This document shows positions 7,289 to 15,407 of a stretch of 64,000 nucleotides of DNA, one piece after another. This DNA comes from JBQTIQ01 sp052387955 (GTDB taxonomy: Bacteria > Actinomycetota > Acidimicrobiia > Acidimicrobiales > JACDCH01). The notes beneath the pieces are model-generated. The model was not told the DNA's origin. It saw nothing but the letters and a program-made list of their open reading frames with translations, and ran no database searches. Every line of letters begins with the position of its first letter. Position 1 is the first letter of the stretch. The translations under genes were made by a program, and so were the position numbers. The stretch lies in the NCBI GenBank assembly GCA_052387955.1, contig JBQTIQ010000064.1:1-64000 (forward strand). The letters are read 5' to 3'.

Positions 7289-8481
7289 CCGCGGCACTTC
7301 GTTCGGCCGCCGTCGGCGCCGGCTCGGCGTTCCCGGCGGCGCCACTGCTCACCGCCGCCGACAAGGGCTCTCTCACCGCCGTCGTCGTCGCGTCGGTGGC
7401 CCTGGCCGTGGTGGTGGCCGTGGCCACCGTCCGGGCCCGGCCCCGGCCGGCGCCGGCGCTGTTCGGAGCGGTCCTGGTGGGCGTCGCCTCGTTGCTGTTG
7501 GCCGTCACGCCGCCGGGAGCGATCACCGCGCTGATAGCCGTCGTGCTGGGGGCCGGGGCCGGTCTTGTCATGCCCACGGTCGAGGGTGCCGATCGACGTT
7601 TGGCCGTCTTCGCCGCCGCGGTCGTCGCCGCTTCCGTCGGGGTGCTGACGCTGGCCGGCGGTACCGGCGTCGGCCTGCGCCTCGTGGCCGTGACGGCCGT
7701 GGCGGTCGCCGCCGTAGCCGCCGCCGAGGGGCAGCCCGGCCCCAGGGTCCCAGAGGGCCGGCGGCGCCGGCTGCCGGTCACCGGGGTGTCGCTGCTGGCC
7801 GCCGGCCTGGTGCTGTGGGTGGCCGGCAACGACCCTGCGGTGGGCTGGTTCGGCCCGGTCGTGAGCCACGGCCCGCGGGAGCGGGCCGAGGTCGCCCTGA
7901 CCTTCGACGACGGCCCCGATCCTCGCTGGAGCCCGGAGGTAGCACGCCTGCTCGACGAGCGAGGGGTGAAGGCCACCTTCTTCCAGGTCGGCTCGGCCGT
8001 CGACGCCCATCCCGACGTGTCCCGGTCGCTGCTTTCGGGAGGTCACCTGCTGGCCAACCACTCCTACCACCACGACTACTGGCGCTGGCTCGATCCTCGT
8101 TACCCCGAGCTCGACCGGGCCGGGACGGCGTTCGAACGCAACCTGGGGGTCTGCCCCGCCTTCTTCCGTCCTCCCCACGGCCAGCGCACGCCGTTCATGG
8201 TGGCACGCGTCCGTCAGCGGGGCATGAAGGTGGTCACGTGGGACGTGTCGGCGAGGGACTGGTCGGACACCGATCCCCAACGGGTGGCCCAGCGGGTCCT
8301 CGATGGCGTCCGTCCAGGCTCGATCGTCCTGCTCCACGACGGCCTCGACGGCGCGGGCGGGGCCGACCGTTCCGTCGTGGTGGGCGCCCTCCCCCTGATC
8401 CTCGACGGGCTCGAGGGGCGCGGGCTCCAACCCGTCCGTCTGGACGATCTCCTCGACCGCAGCGGCTACCGGCCGTGCTGA
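7261..8481 (+). CDS. Membrane-anchored polysaccharide deacetylase (NodB domain)
   Basis: A 406-residue protein. Residues 1-200 hold several hydrophobic segments rich in Ala/Val. The NodB/CE4 domain follows (about 205-395), with motif 1 LTFDDGPDP (catalytic and metal Asp pair), motif 2 HLLANHSYHH (HxxxH metal ligands), motif 3 FFRPPHGQRT, motif 4 TWDVSARDW and motif 5 IVLLHDG. All five CE4 motifs are present, so it is probably an active Zn-dependent N- or O-deacetylase of an envelope glycan. TACCGT lies 9 nt before the ATG and no Shine-Dalgarno is seen. It converges on the GT2 glycosyltransferase gene, with a family-2 hairpin in the gap. Confidence 0.9.
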   Translation: MPVLPRLRSPAALRSAAVGAGSAFPAAPLLTAADKGSLTAVVVASVALAVVVAVATVRARPRPAPALFGAVLVGVASLLLAVTPPGAITALIAVVLGAGAGLVMPTVEGADRRLAVFAAAVVAASVGVLTLAGGTGVGLRLVAVTAVAVAAVAAAEGQPGPRVPEGRRRRLPVTGVSLLAAGLVLWVAGNDPAVGWFGPVVSHGPRERAEVALTFDDGPDPRWSPEVARLLDERGVKATFFQVGSAVDAHPDVSRSLLSGGHLLANHSYHHDYWRWLDPRYPELDRAGTAFERNLGVCPAFFRPPHGQRTPFMVARVRQRGMKVVTWDVSARDWSDTDPQRVAQRVLDGVRPGSIVLLHDGLDGAGGADRSVVVGALPLILDGLEGRGLQPVRLDDLLDRSGYRPC

Positions 8482-8493
8482 CGAGCGGGCGCT

Positions 8494-8560
8494 CCCGGGT
8501 GACGGCACGAGCGACCTCGCCCGGGCGGCGATCGGTGTGGGCGCAGCCCACAGGAAGAAG
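8494..8560 (+). repeat. Dispersed hairpin element family 2, copy 1
   Basis: Related to the copies at 51.8, 54.8 and 62.2 kb. A shared flank (CACGAGCG..CTCGCCCGG.CGGCGA) is followed by a 7-bp stem TGTGGGC/GCCCACA closed by a GCA loop (8536-8552). It lies between the convergent deacetylase and GT2 genes and could also act as a terminator. Confidence 0.7.
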
Positions 8561-8566
8561 CGACGG

Positions 8567-9499
8567 CTACCGACGCCGGGTACCGGCGCGCCAGGTCGCG
8601 GTGATGGCCCACAGCCCGGCACCACCGGCCGCGGCGGTCACCGCCAACGGGGGTATCAGGCTCGGCACGTTCGTGCCCGGGGGGCGTCGTCGGGTGACCC
8701 GGAGCGCCGCCGCCGGGATAGCGACGAGGTCGATGACGACGTCGACCATCCGTGTCCGTGACCGGTACACCGGCACCGGTACCAGGACGTCGTTGCGGAC
8801 CCGGTAGCCGAGGCGGCACAGGACCACCGCCAACTCGACGGTCTCGGAGTAGCGGTGGCCGCGGTAGTAGTCGAGGGCGTCGGCGAGGGCGCCGAGCCGC
8901 AGGACCCGATAGCCCGATTCGACGTCGTGGAGCCGGGTACCCCCGGCCCAGACCGTGGCCCACGCCGACAGGAGGCCGTTACCGAGCCGCTTGTAGAGCG
9001 GGTACGTCGACAGGTCGCGCCGCACGAGCAGCGCGTCCAGGCCGTCGTCGACCGCCCGCCGGTGCAGGTCGTCGAGCACGTCGAGGTCGTGCTGGCCGTC
9101 GGCGTCGACGGTGAACACGACGTCGTCGGGAGACAGCTCGCCGGCCGCCAGCCGCCGGCGAAGGTCGCCGAAGGCGAGGTGGTAGGCCGCCGACAGGCCC
9201 TGGTTGTCGTCGAAGGACAACATCCGGCAATGGTCATGGCCCGGCAGCCAGGACTCGATCTCGGACCGGGTGGCGTCGGTCGACCCGTCGTCGACCACGA
9301 CCAACTCGTCCACCCGGGCGCTCAGCTTCTCGAGCACCTCGACGACGGTGGACTCCTCGTTGTACGCCGGCACCACCGCGATGCTGGTCGCGTTGCTGGT
9401 CGCGTTGCTGGTCGCGTTCCCCGGCCACGCAGGCCGCTCGTGACCGCGCCTGCGCTGGCGCTCCGGCGCTCGCATCTGCGGCGCCGCGTCAGGGCTCAT
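8567..9499 (-). CDS. Family 2 glycosyltransferase (DPM-like)
   Basis: A 310-residue GT-A glycosyltransferase. The conserved domain starts at about residue 39 with IAVVPAYNEES, then LVVVDDGSTDAT and the VFTVDADGQHD (DxD-like) motif, and reaches about residue 240. One or two hydrophobic segments lie near the C-terminus (NVPSLIPPLAVTAAAGGAGLWAI). The first 38 residues are not part of the family. They are encoded by a family-1 repeat copy and a threefold NATS repeat. The ATG at 9499 has GAGGAG 5 nt upstream. Another in-frame ATG at 9592 also has one, because the start region is a 31-bp tandem array. It is the third gene of the aminotransferase-epimerase operon and likely adds a sugar to a lipid carrier or glycan. 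Confidence 0.87.
   Translation of the reverse strand: MSPDAAPQMRAPERQRRRGHERPAWPGNATSNATSNATSIAVVPAYNEESTVVEVLEKLSARVDELVVVDDGSTDATRSEIESWLPGHDHCRMLSFDDNQGLSAAYHLAFGDLRRRLAAGELSPDDVVFTVDADGQHDLDVLDDLHRRAVDDGLDALLVRRDLSTYPLYKRLGNGLLSAWATVWAGGTRLHDVESGYRVLRLGALADALDYYRGHRYSETVELAVVLCRLGYRVRNDVLVPVPVYRSRTRMVDVVIDLVAIPAAALRVTRRRPPGTNVPSLIPPLAVTAAAGGAGLWAITATWRAGTRRR
9383..9418 (+). repeat. 12-bp tandem repeat x3
   Basis: Three perfect copies of gctggtcgcgtt. On the coding (minus) strand they give NATS-NATS-NATS in the N-terminus of the glycosyltransferase. The third copy is also the first 12 bp of the adjacent family-1 element, so the array probably grew from the end of that element. Being a multiple of 3, copy-number changes would keep the frame. 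Confidence 0.85.
9407..9475 (+). repeat. Dispersed element family 1, copy inside GT2 coding region
   Basis: A family-1 copy: GCGTTCCCCGGCCACGCAGG start, a CGGCC/GGCCG hairpin, the GCGCCTGCGCTGGCGC hairpin, and the GCTCGCA end. It is in frame with the GT2 gene and encodes residues of the type RAPERQRRRGHERPAWPGNATS just before the catalytic domain. Confidence 0.8.
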
Positions 9500-9641
9500 A
9501 CCGGCTCCTCGGCGCCGGGTCGGAGCCCATACGGGCTCCTCGGCGCCGGGTCGGAGCCCATACGGGCTCCTCGGCGCCGGGTCGGAGCCCATACGGGCTC
9601 CTCGGCCGGCTCGAAGTTCATGCCGGCTCTTCGGCGCCGGC
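9490..9641. repeat. 31-bp tandem array with an SD-ATG in each unit
   Basis: The three best units start at 9521, 9552 and 9583 (period exactly 31) and are near-identical. A diverged unit lies at 9490-9520 and a partial one at 9611-9641. Each unit holds a perfect inverted repeat GGAGCCC/GGGCTCC with a 4-nt loop. Read on the minus strand, each carries GAGGAG, 5 nt, ATG (ATGs at 9499, 9530, 9561, 9592 and 9621). The outermost ATG overlaps the epimerase stop as ATGA, so the array looks like a multiplied gene junction. With a period of 31, consecutive ATGs fall in different frames; only 9499 and 9592 are in the GT2 frame. Confidence 0.9.
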
Positions 9642-10592
9642 GGGCGCCCGGCCGGCGCTGTCGGCGGCCTGGTCCTCCACCGCGGCGGCCGCCGCCTGGG
9701 ACTGGTACCAGGCGAAGGTACGAGCCAGGCCCTCGGCGAAGGCGGTTCCCGGCGCCCAGCCGAGCTCGGTCCGGGCGCGTCGGTTCGAGACGGTGCGAGC
9801 CTTGAGGTCGCCCGGCCGGGACGGCCCGTACTCGACCCCACCGTCCCCGACCAGGTCGATGACCGACTCCGCGATCTCCCGTATCGACACCGGTACCGCG
9901 CCCTCGATGTTGTAGGTCCGGTTGTGGGCGACGTCGCCCAGGGCCAGCACATGGGCCTGGGCCAGGTCCTCGACATAGACGAAGAACCGGTGCTGGCTCC
10001 CATCACCGTCGATCCGCAGGGTCTCGCCCAGCATGGCCCGTTTCATGAAGGCGGCCACCACGCAGGTGTCTCGCATCCGAGGGCCGAACGGGATGCCATA
10101 GCGCAACACCGTGTAGGGCTGGCCGTAGAGCGTGAGGTAGTCGCGGCAGGCCATCTCGGCCGCCACCTTCGAGGTCACGTAGAGGTGCCGGTCGGTGTTG
10201 GGGTCGAACGGGGTGTCCTCGTCGACGGTCTCGCCGGTCGTGGCCGCGTACACCCACACCGTGCTGGCCAGTACCACCCGGCCGGCCTGTGCCCGTCGCA
10301 CTGCCTCGAGCACCCGCGCCGTCCCGAGCGTGTTCACTTCGACGGCCAGCGACGGGTTGGCGATGACGTCGTTGACGTCGGCGATGGCGGCGAGGTGGAA
10401 CACGACGTCGGTCCCCTCGACGGCCTGGGTCAGGCCGTCGAGGTCGAGGACGTCGCACGGCACCCATTCGGCGTCGGCGCGGTGCGGGGGCTTGGGGTCG
10501 AGCACCCGGACCTCACACCCGGCCGCCAACAGGGCGTCGACGACATGGGAGCCGATGAACCCGCTGCCACCGGTAACCGCCACCGTGGTCAC
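9618..10592 (-). CDS. NAD-dependent epimerase/dehydratase (extended SDR)
   Basis: A 324-residue nucleotide-sugar SDR. The Rossmann motif TGGSGFIGSHV is at residues 6-16. VFHLAAIADV follows, then the catalytic region STVWVYAATTGE and the YVTSKVAAE (YxxxK) active site. The GTG at 10592 has GGAGG 7 nt upstream. It sits between an aminotransferase (94 bp upstream) and a glycosyltransferase (junction remodelled by the 31-bp repeats), so the operon probably makes and transfers an amino sugar. Probable substrates are UDP- or dTDP-hexoses; the exact reaction (4-epimerase, 4,6-dehydratase or reductase) cannot be told. Confidence 0.88.
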   Translation of the reverse strand: MTTVAVTGGSGFIGSHVVDALLAAGCEVRVLDPKPPHRADAEWVPCDVLDLDGLTQAVEGTDVVFHLAAIADVNDVIANPSLAVEVNTLGTARVLEAVRRAQAGRVVLASTVWVYAATTGETVDEDTPFDPNTDRHLYVTSKVAAEMACRDYLTLYGQPYTVLRYGIPFGPRMRDTCVVAAFMKRAMLGETLRIDGDGSQHRFFVYVEDLAQAHVLALGDVAHNRTYNIEGAVPVSIREIAESVIDLVGDGGVEYGPSRPGDLKARTVSNRRARTELGWAPGTAFAEGLARTFAWYQSQAAAAAVEDQAADSAGRAPAGAEEPA

Positions 10593-10686
10593 GTTGCTGC
10601 CTCCGACTGTGGGTGCCACGGGGTCACCACCATGCCAGCTCCCGGCTGGCGGCGAGGCCATGGTCGCCGACGGTCGGGCGCCGACT

Positions 10687-11853
10687 TCACGCCCGGGCGA
10701 GCGTGTCGCGAACGGCGCCGACCACGATCTCGGCCTGGTCGTCGGTGAGGACGGCCGAGATCGGCAGGCAGACGTGGGTGGCACAGGCGGACTCGGCTCC
10801 GGGCAACGGTCCCCGCGACCACGGAGCGAAGACGGGCTGGAGGTGCAGCGGTAGCTCGTACACCTCGCCCGCCAGCCCCACCCCGTGCTCGGCCCGCAAC
10901 CGGGCCTTGAACGCGGCCCGGTCCGTGCCTTCGGGGAGGAAGGCGACGTACTTGTAGTAGTTGCATTCGGCGTCGGCCGGCATCTTCAGCGGCCGTGCCG
11001 ATGTGCCCGCCAACCCGTCGTCGTAGCGCTTGGCGACGCTACGACGATGGGCGATGAACTCGTCGAGGCGCCCGAGCTGGGAGAGGGCGATGGCGGCGTG
11101 GGGCTCGCTCATCCGCCAGTTGTAACCGAGGTGGGTGTGCAGGTTGGTGCTGAACCCGGCTTTGCCCTGGTCGCGGTAGACCCGGGCCTCGGCCGCGATC
11201 CGGTCGTCGTCGGTGACGATCATGCCGCCCTCGCCGCCGGCCATGACCTTGGTGGGATAGAAGCTGAACGCACCCGCGATCCCGAAGGTGCCGGCGCTGC
11301 GGCCTCCGTAGGCGCACCCGTGGGCGTGGGCGGCGTCCTCGACCAGGAACAGCCCGGCACCGGCGCAGAGCCGGACGAGCTCGGCGGCGGCCGGGGTGAC
11401 CAGGCCCCCGATGTGCACCAACACGAGGCCGGCGGTCTCGGGCCCGATGGCGTCGGCCACCGACGCCGGGTCGGCTGCCATCGTGGCCGGGTCGCAGTCG
11501 ACGAACCGGGGCCGGCCGCCGGCGGCGATAACCGCGGCGGCGGTGGCGAAGAACGTGTTGGCCGGTACCAGCACCTCACGGCCGTCGACGTCGAGGGCCC
11601 GCAGCGAGATCTCCAGCGCCGCGGTGCCGGAGCCGACGGCGACGGCGTGACGGGCGCCGTGGCGGGCGGCGAAACGCGTTTCCAGCTCGCTGCCGATCGC
11701 GCCCAAGGTCAGCTGCCCGCTGGCCAACGCACGGTCGATGTGGTCGAGGATGGCCCGGCGGTCCTCGACCGGGAAGTGGACCTGGGCCGGGGGCACCCGC
11801 AAGGGCGTCGATGCCGCCGGCGGACCGGTCGGTGGGCGGTCGGGGGCACTCAT
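10687..11853 (-). CDS. DegT/DnrJ/EryC1-family sugar aminotransferase
   Basis: A 388-residue PLP-dependent aminotransferase. Visible family features are GSGTAALEISLRAL (phosphate-binding N-terminus), VHIGGLVTPA, VEDAAHAHGCAYGGRSAGTFG (the Asp that binds the PLP pyridine ring) and FSFYPTKVMAGGEGGM, whose Lys forms the Schiff base. The C-terminus is complete. Family members transaminate keto-sugars bound to nucleotide diphosphates. First gene of the minus-strand operon with the SDR and GT2 genes. ATG 11853 was chosen because residues upstream are Arg-rich shadow; a TACAGT box lies 10 nt before it. Confidence 0.9.
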   Translation of the reverse strand: MSAPDRPPTGPPAASTPLRVPPAQVHFPVEDRRAILDHIDRALASGQLTLGAIGSELETRFAARHGARHAVAVGSGTAALEISLRALDVDGREVLVPANTFFATAAAVIAAGGRPRFVDCDPATMAADPASVADAIGPETAGLVLVHIGGLVTPAAAELVRLCAGAGLFLVEDAAHAHGCAYGGRSAGTFGIAGAFSFYPTKVMAGGEGGMIVTDDDRIAAEARVYRDQGKAGFSTNLHTHLGYNWRMSEPHAAIALSQLGRLDEFIAHRRSVAKRYDDGLAGTSARPLKMPADAECNYYKYVAFLPEGTDRAAFKARLRAEHGVGLAGEVYELPLHLQPVFAPWSRGPLPGAESACATHVCLPISAVLTDDQAEIVVGAVRDTLARA

Positions 11854-12019
11854 TTGGGCGGTGACTGTACCGATGAGCCGCGACCGTCTCGGACCGCCCC
11901 ATCTCCGTCGAAGACGAGCCCGCGCACGGGCGTGCCCGGTGCTGTTCCTCGCCGCCGCCGACCGGTCTGCGGAGGCTGGAAGGAAGCGAGAGCCGACACG
12001 GACCTGGCGGCCACACCAG

Positions 12020-12025
12020 TACAGT
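12020..12025 (+). promoter_or_regulatory. Leaderless-type -10 box (TACAGT)
   Basis: TACAGT lies 6 nt before the GTG at 12032, the spacing expected if transcription starts at the start codon. No Shine-Dalgarno is present. Confidence 0.5.
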
Positions 12026-12031
12026 GAGCCG

Positions 12032-12214
12032 GTGTTGGTTGAGCGTTGCTGGCGATGCCTCGAACAACCGGCCGTACTGGTGATCACCGACAGCGGGGGC
12101 CGGCGCATCCCGTTCTGTGACGTGTGCGCGGGCGACGCCTTCGATGCCCTGCCCGTCGAGGACGGGCACATCACCGACGCCGAGCTGCGCCGGCTGCTCG
12201 GCGAGCCTGCCTGA
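12032..12214 (+). CDS. Zinc-ribbon miniprotein (60 aa)
   Basis: A 60-residue protein with two CxxC knuckles, C6-W-R-C9 and C29-D-V-C32, separated by 19 residues. This is typical of a small structural zinc ribbon. A short acidic helix follows (GHITDAELRRLLG). No family name can be given. The GTG start is set by the TACAGT box 6 nt upstream. It is divergent from the aminotransferase gene and 83 bp ahead of the MFS gene. It might bind nucleic acid or a protein partner, but the sequence does not say which. Confidence 0.7.
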   Translation: MLVERCWRCLEQPAVLVITDSGGRRIPFCDVCAGDAFDALPVEDGHITDAELRRLLGEPA

Positions 12215-12296
12215 CCTTGTCGGCCGATCCTCCCGGGTGCCCGCGCCCCGCCGGCATCCCGGCCGGTCGCGGCCCAGCCGCCAGCGCCAAACCCCG

Positions 12297-13517
12297 ATGA
12301 AGGGCCCCTCGTCTGGTCCCGGCCAGCAGCGCGCCCCCGACGACCGCCTCCTCACCGGTGCGTTCGCGGTCATCACCGCCGCCGCCGGCGCGTACTTCAT
12401 CGGGCTCGGCATGGTGGCGCCGGTGCTGCCCCGATACGTCGAGGACCGCCTCGGCGGCGGCGGGGTGGCCGTCGGGTTCGCGATCGGCGCCTTCGCCGTC
12501 TCCGCCGCCCTGCTGCGCCCGGCAGTGGGCCGCATCGGCGACGAGCGGGGCCGACGGGTGCTGGTGGTCGGCGGGACGCTGATCGTCGCCGCCGCCACCC
12601 TCGGCTATCAGCTCGGCAGCAGCCTGGCGGTGCTGGTGCTCATGCGCTTGATCGCCGGCGTCGGGGAGGCCGCCGTCTTCGTCGGCGCGGCCACAGCCGC
12701 CCAAGACCTGGCGCCGCCGGGGCGACGGGGCGAGGCCACGTCCTACTTCTCGGTGGCGGTCTTCGGCGGCCTCGGCATCGGCCCGACGCTGGGGGAGACG
12801 TTGCGCACGTCGTGGGGCTACGGCGCGGTGTGGTCGGGCTCGGCCCTGGCGTGCGTGGCCGCAGCCGCCCTGGCCTGGAAGATGGCGCCCGCTCCCGCCC
12901 GGCCCGGTCCCACCGGGCCCCTGCGCTGGCGGCGGCCACCGGCCGGCTGTGGCCCGCAGGTACCGCTGCTCCACCCGGCGGCGCTGCGCCCGGGCGTCGT
13001 CCTGGCCCTCTCCACCACCGGGTTCGCCGGTTTCCTCACCTTCGTCCCCCTGTACGTGGACGACCTCGGCCTCGACAGCTCCGGTCCGGCCTTTGCCCTC
13101 CTGGCTGTCGTGGTGCTGGCCGTGCGGCTGGCCTTCGCCCGCCTCCCCGACCAGCTGGGGCCGGCCCGGGGCGGAGCCATCGCCCTGTCCCTGCAGGCGG
13201 CCGGGTTCGCCTCGATGGCAGCCATCCCGAGCGTCGCCGGGTTCTACGGGGCCGTGCTGGTGTACGCCCTCGGCGTTTCGTTGCTCTACCCGGCCCTGTT
13301 CCCGCTGGTCGTCGACCGGGCGCCCGAGGAGGAGCGGAGCCAGGCGGTGGCCACCTACACCCTGTTCTTCGACGTCTCCCAGGGTCTCGGGGCGTTCGTC
13401 CTCGGCGTGGTGGTGGCCCTAGGTACCGAGCGGTGGGCGTTCGTCGCCGCCGCCTTCCTGGACCTGGTCGCCATGGCTGCGTTGCGACGTACCCATGCCC
13501 TCCCGGCCCCGGCCTGA
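12297..13517 (+). CDS. MFS transporter
   Basis: A 406-residue major facilitator protein with 12 predicted membrane segments in two halves of six. The loop between helices 2 and 3 carries the family motif as RPAVGRIGDERGRRVLVVGG (motif A type). A Pro/Arg-rich central loop (about residues 190-225) separates the halves. The second half begins at LRPGVVLALSTTGFAGFLTFVPLYV. It resembles drug or sugar efflux MFS proteins; the substrate is unknown. ATG 12297 follows a run of GC-rich sequence without a clear Shine-Dalgarno. It converges on the GH6 gene. Confidence 0.88.
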   Translation: MKGPSSGPGQQRAPDDRLLTGAFAVITAAAGAYFIGLGMVAPVLPRYVEDRLGGGGVAVGFAIGAFAVSAALLRPAVGRIGDERGRRVLVVGGTLIVAAATLGYQLGSSLAVLVLMRLIAGVGEAAVFVGAATAAQDLAPPGRRGEATSYFSVAVFGGLGIGPTLGETLRTSWGYGAVWSGSALACVAAAALAWKMAPAPARPGPTGPLRWRRPPAGCGPQVPLLHPAALRPGVVLALSTTGFAGFLTFVPLYVDDLGLDSSGPAFALLAVVVLAVRLAFARLPDQLGPARGGAIALSLQAAGFASMAAIPSVAGFYGAVLVYALGVSLLYPALFPLVVDRAPEEERSQAVATYTLFFDVSQGLGAFVLGVVVALGTERWAFVAAAFLDLVAMAALRRTHALPAPA

Positions 13518-13613
13518 CGTCGGCCCCCAACGGCCGGTCGACGGTGGCTGCCCGCCGGTCCCCAGTCGGGAGCGACGTCGACGACGGGCCAGGCTCCTGT
13601 CGAGGTCGGCCGC

Positions 13614-14639
13614 TCAGGGTGCGGCCGCGCCCGCCAGCCCCAGGGCGTAGCCGCGCCACCAGCTCCCGGCCGGCGGGCCGCCGCGGCAGGTGCCGTCCGA
13701 TTCGCCGGGCCGTTTGAGCCACAGGTAGGCGTCGACCAGCGCATCGCCGGTGGCCGCGGTGGGGGTGGCCCCCAGCGCCCGGCCAGGCGGGTTGCACCAC
13801 GCCTCCTCGACTCCGATGGCGGGCCCGGCGCCGTTGCGGGAGGTGTCGACGACGAACCGCTTCCAGCCGACGGCGGGGCTGATCTGTCGGCCGTAGGCGA
13901 CCTGGTCAGCGGTCCAGCCGAACCCGGACACGTTGAGGGAGAAGCCCCGGGCGTTGGCGATGCCAGCCTGGGACAAGCGGCTCGCCATCACCGCCGGAGG
14001 GATCCAGGACCCATGGCCAGCATCGAGGTAGACGGCGATGTTGCCGCCGGCCGACAGCGTGTTGACCGCGTCTTTCAACAACGCCAGCCGCAGGGTGCGG
14101 TCCGCGCTGGAGAGGCAGTCGAGCTGGGCCAGGGCGTCCGGCTCCAGCACCACGGCGGCCCGCCGGTTACCGATCCCCGTGCGGAAGGCCCGGACCCAGG
14201 CCCGGTAGTCGTCGGCGCTGTGCACCCCACCGGCGGAATAGCTGCCGCAGTCCCGCTGGGGGATGGCATAGACCACGAGCACCGGGTAGGCGCCGGCGGC
14301 GATGATGGTGCTCACGCGGGTGCCGACGTCGCTCGCCACCTGTTCGGGCGGGTTCCAGTCGCCGAACCAGTCGGCCTGGGACCGGTCGGCGATCCGGCCC
14401 AGCAGCGCCGCCCCCGCCGGGTCGGTGAGGGCGAGGGTCCTACGGTCGCGGGCGGCGTTCGAGTCCGGGTCGACGAACAGCACCCGGCCCGTGAACGGGC
14501 TGGGGGACATGGGCGCGCCAGCGACCGGGCCGGCGGTGGCGAGTGTCGCGGCCAGGACGGCGAGACCGATCGAAGCCGCGAGCAGCATCGACCGTACGGG
14601 CACCCGGCGGACTGGCACGACGGTGCAGGACTTGGGCAT
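13614..14639 (-). CDS. Secreted glycoside hydrolase family 6
   Basis: A 341-residue protein with an N-terminal signal peptide (MLLAASIGLAVLAATLATAGPVAGA) and one GH6 domain. Family hallmarks in order: VVYAIPQRDCGSYSAGG, VVLEPDALAQLDC (catalytic acid Asp region), YLDAGHGSWI, FVVDTSRNG, WCNPPGRALG and LWLKRPGESDG. GH6 enzymes are endoglucanases or cellobiohydrolases acting on beta-1,4-glucan by inversion. There is no carbohydrate-binding module. Lone GH6 proteins in actinobacteria may act on endogenous glucan as well as on plant cellulose. Confidence 0.93.
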   Translation of the reverse strand: MPKSCTVVPVRRVPVRSMLLAASIGLAVLAATLATAGPVAGAPMSPSPFTGRVLFVDPDSNAARDRRTLALTDPAGAALLGRIADRSQADWFGDWNPPEQVASDVGTRVSTIIAAGAYPVLVVYAIPQRDCGSYSAGGVHSADDYRAWVRAFRTGIGNRRAAVVLEPDALAQLDCLSSADRTLRLALLKDAVNTLSAGGNIAVYLDAGHGSWIPPAVMASRLSQAGIANARGFSLNVSGFGWTADQVAYGRQISPAVGWKRFVVDTSRNGAGPAIGVEEAWCNPPGRALGATPTAATGDALVDAYLWLKRPGESDGTCRGGPPAGSWWRGYALGLAGAAAP

Positions 14640-14738
14640 CGGCTCCCCGCGGCTACCGAAGGACGGATCGGGACGCTAACCCGTCGGCATTTCGGACCTG
14701 TTGCTGAGCCGTGACGCCCGGCGGACGGGCCCTGGCGT

Positions 14739-15407
14739 TCAGACCGCGATGCGCTGGACGTAGATCTGCTGGGCGACCGTGCGCCCGAGGGTCCGGTCCC
14801 GGCCGTCGACCCGCAGCACGAGGGGCCCGTCGAAAGGGTGCTTCTCTCGCACCTCGACCCGGCCGCCGGGCCGCAAACCGAGCTTGTCGAGGAATGCGAT
14901 CACTTCGGGGTCGGTCGAGCCCGGCACGGCCACCACGGCGACGTCGCCGGGCTCGAGGTCGTAGAGGGGAGGCAGGTCGGGGACGTCGTCGGCCTCGAGG
15001 GGCGGGATGGGAAAGCCGTGTGGGCAGGTCGCCGGGCGGTCGAGGGCGACGAAGATCCGGTCCTCCACTTCCTTGGGCAGGTCGTGCTCGAAGGACGTTG
15101 CCAGCCGGTCGGCCTCGTTCCAGGCGTAGCCGAGCATGTCGGCCAGGAACCGCTCGACGATCCGGTGGCGCCGGATGGCGGCGACGGCTTCCTTGCGCCC
15201 CCAGGCGGTCAGCTCGACGCCCTTGTAGAGCTTGTGCTCGACCAGGCCCCGGTCGGCGAGGCGCTTCACGGTGGTGGTCACCGTCGACGGGCTCACCTCG
15301 AGCCGCTCGGCCAGGGCGCCGGTGTGGGCCGGCTGGTCTCCCTTGGTCAGCCGGTACACCGCTTTGAGCGTCTCCCGCTCCGACTTGGTCAGCTTCAGAT
15401 CGTCCAT
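14739..15407 (-). CDS. DtxR/MntR-family metal-dependent repressor
   Basis: A 222-residue regulator. The N-terminal winged helix is LTKSERETLKAVYRLTKGDQPAHTGALAERLEVSPSTVTTTVKRLADRGLVEHKLYKGVELTAWGR. The dimerisation and metal domain follows (HRIVERFLADMLGYAWNEADRLATSFEHDL...CPHGFPIPP), including the H, E, C and H ligands usual in DtxR/IdeR. A C-terminal SH3/FeoA-like domain (about 150-222) is present, so it is of the long IdeR/DtxR type. It probably represses iron or manganese uptake genes with Fe2+ or Mn2+ as co-repressor; no transporter is adjacent. No canonical DtxR box is seen upstream, only a partial palindrome around 15432. Confidence 0.9.
   Translation of the reverse strand: MDDLKLTKSERETLKAVYRLTKGDQPAHTGALAERLEVSPSTVTTTVKRLADRGLVEHKLYKGVELTAWGRKEAVAAIRRHRIVERFLADMLGYAWNEADRLATSFEHDLPKEVEDRIFVALDRPATCPHGFPIPPLEADDVPDLPPLYDLEPGDVAVVAVPGSTDPEVIAFLDKLGLRPGGRVEVREKHPFDGPLVLRVDGRDRTLGRTVAQQIYVQRIAV

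Noticed and set aside
9490..9641. CRISPR-like array
   Set aside because: The 31-bp units are directly contiguous with no spacers, and no cas gene is in the window.
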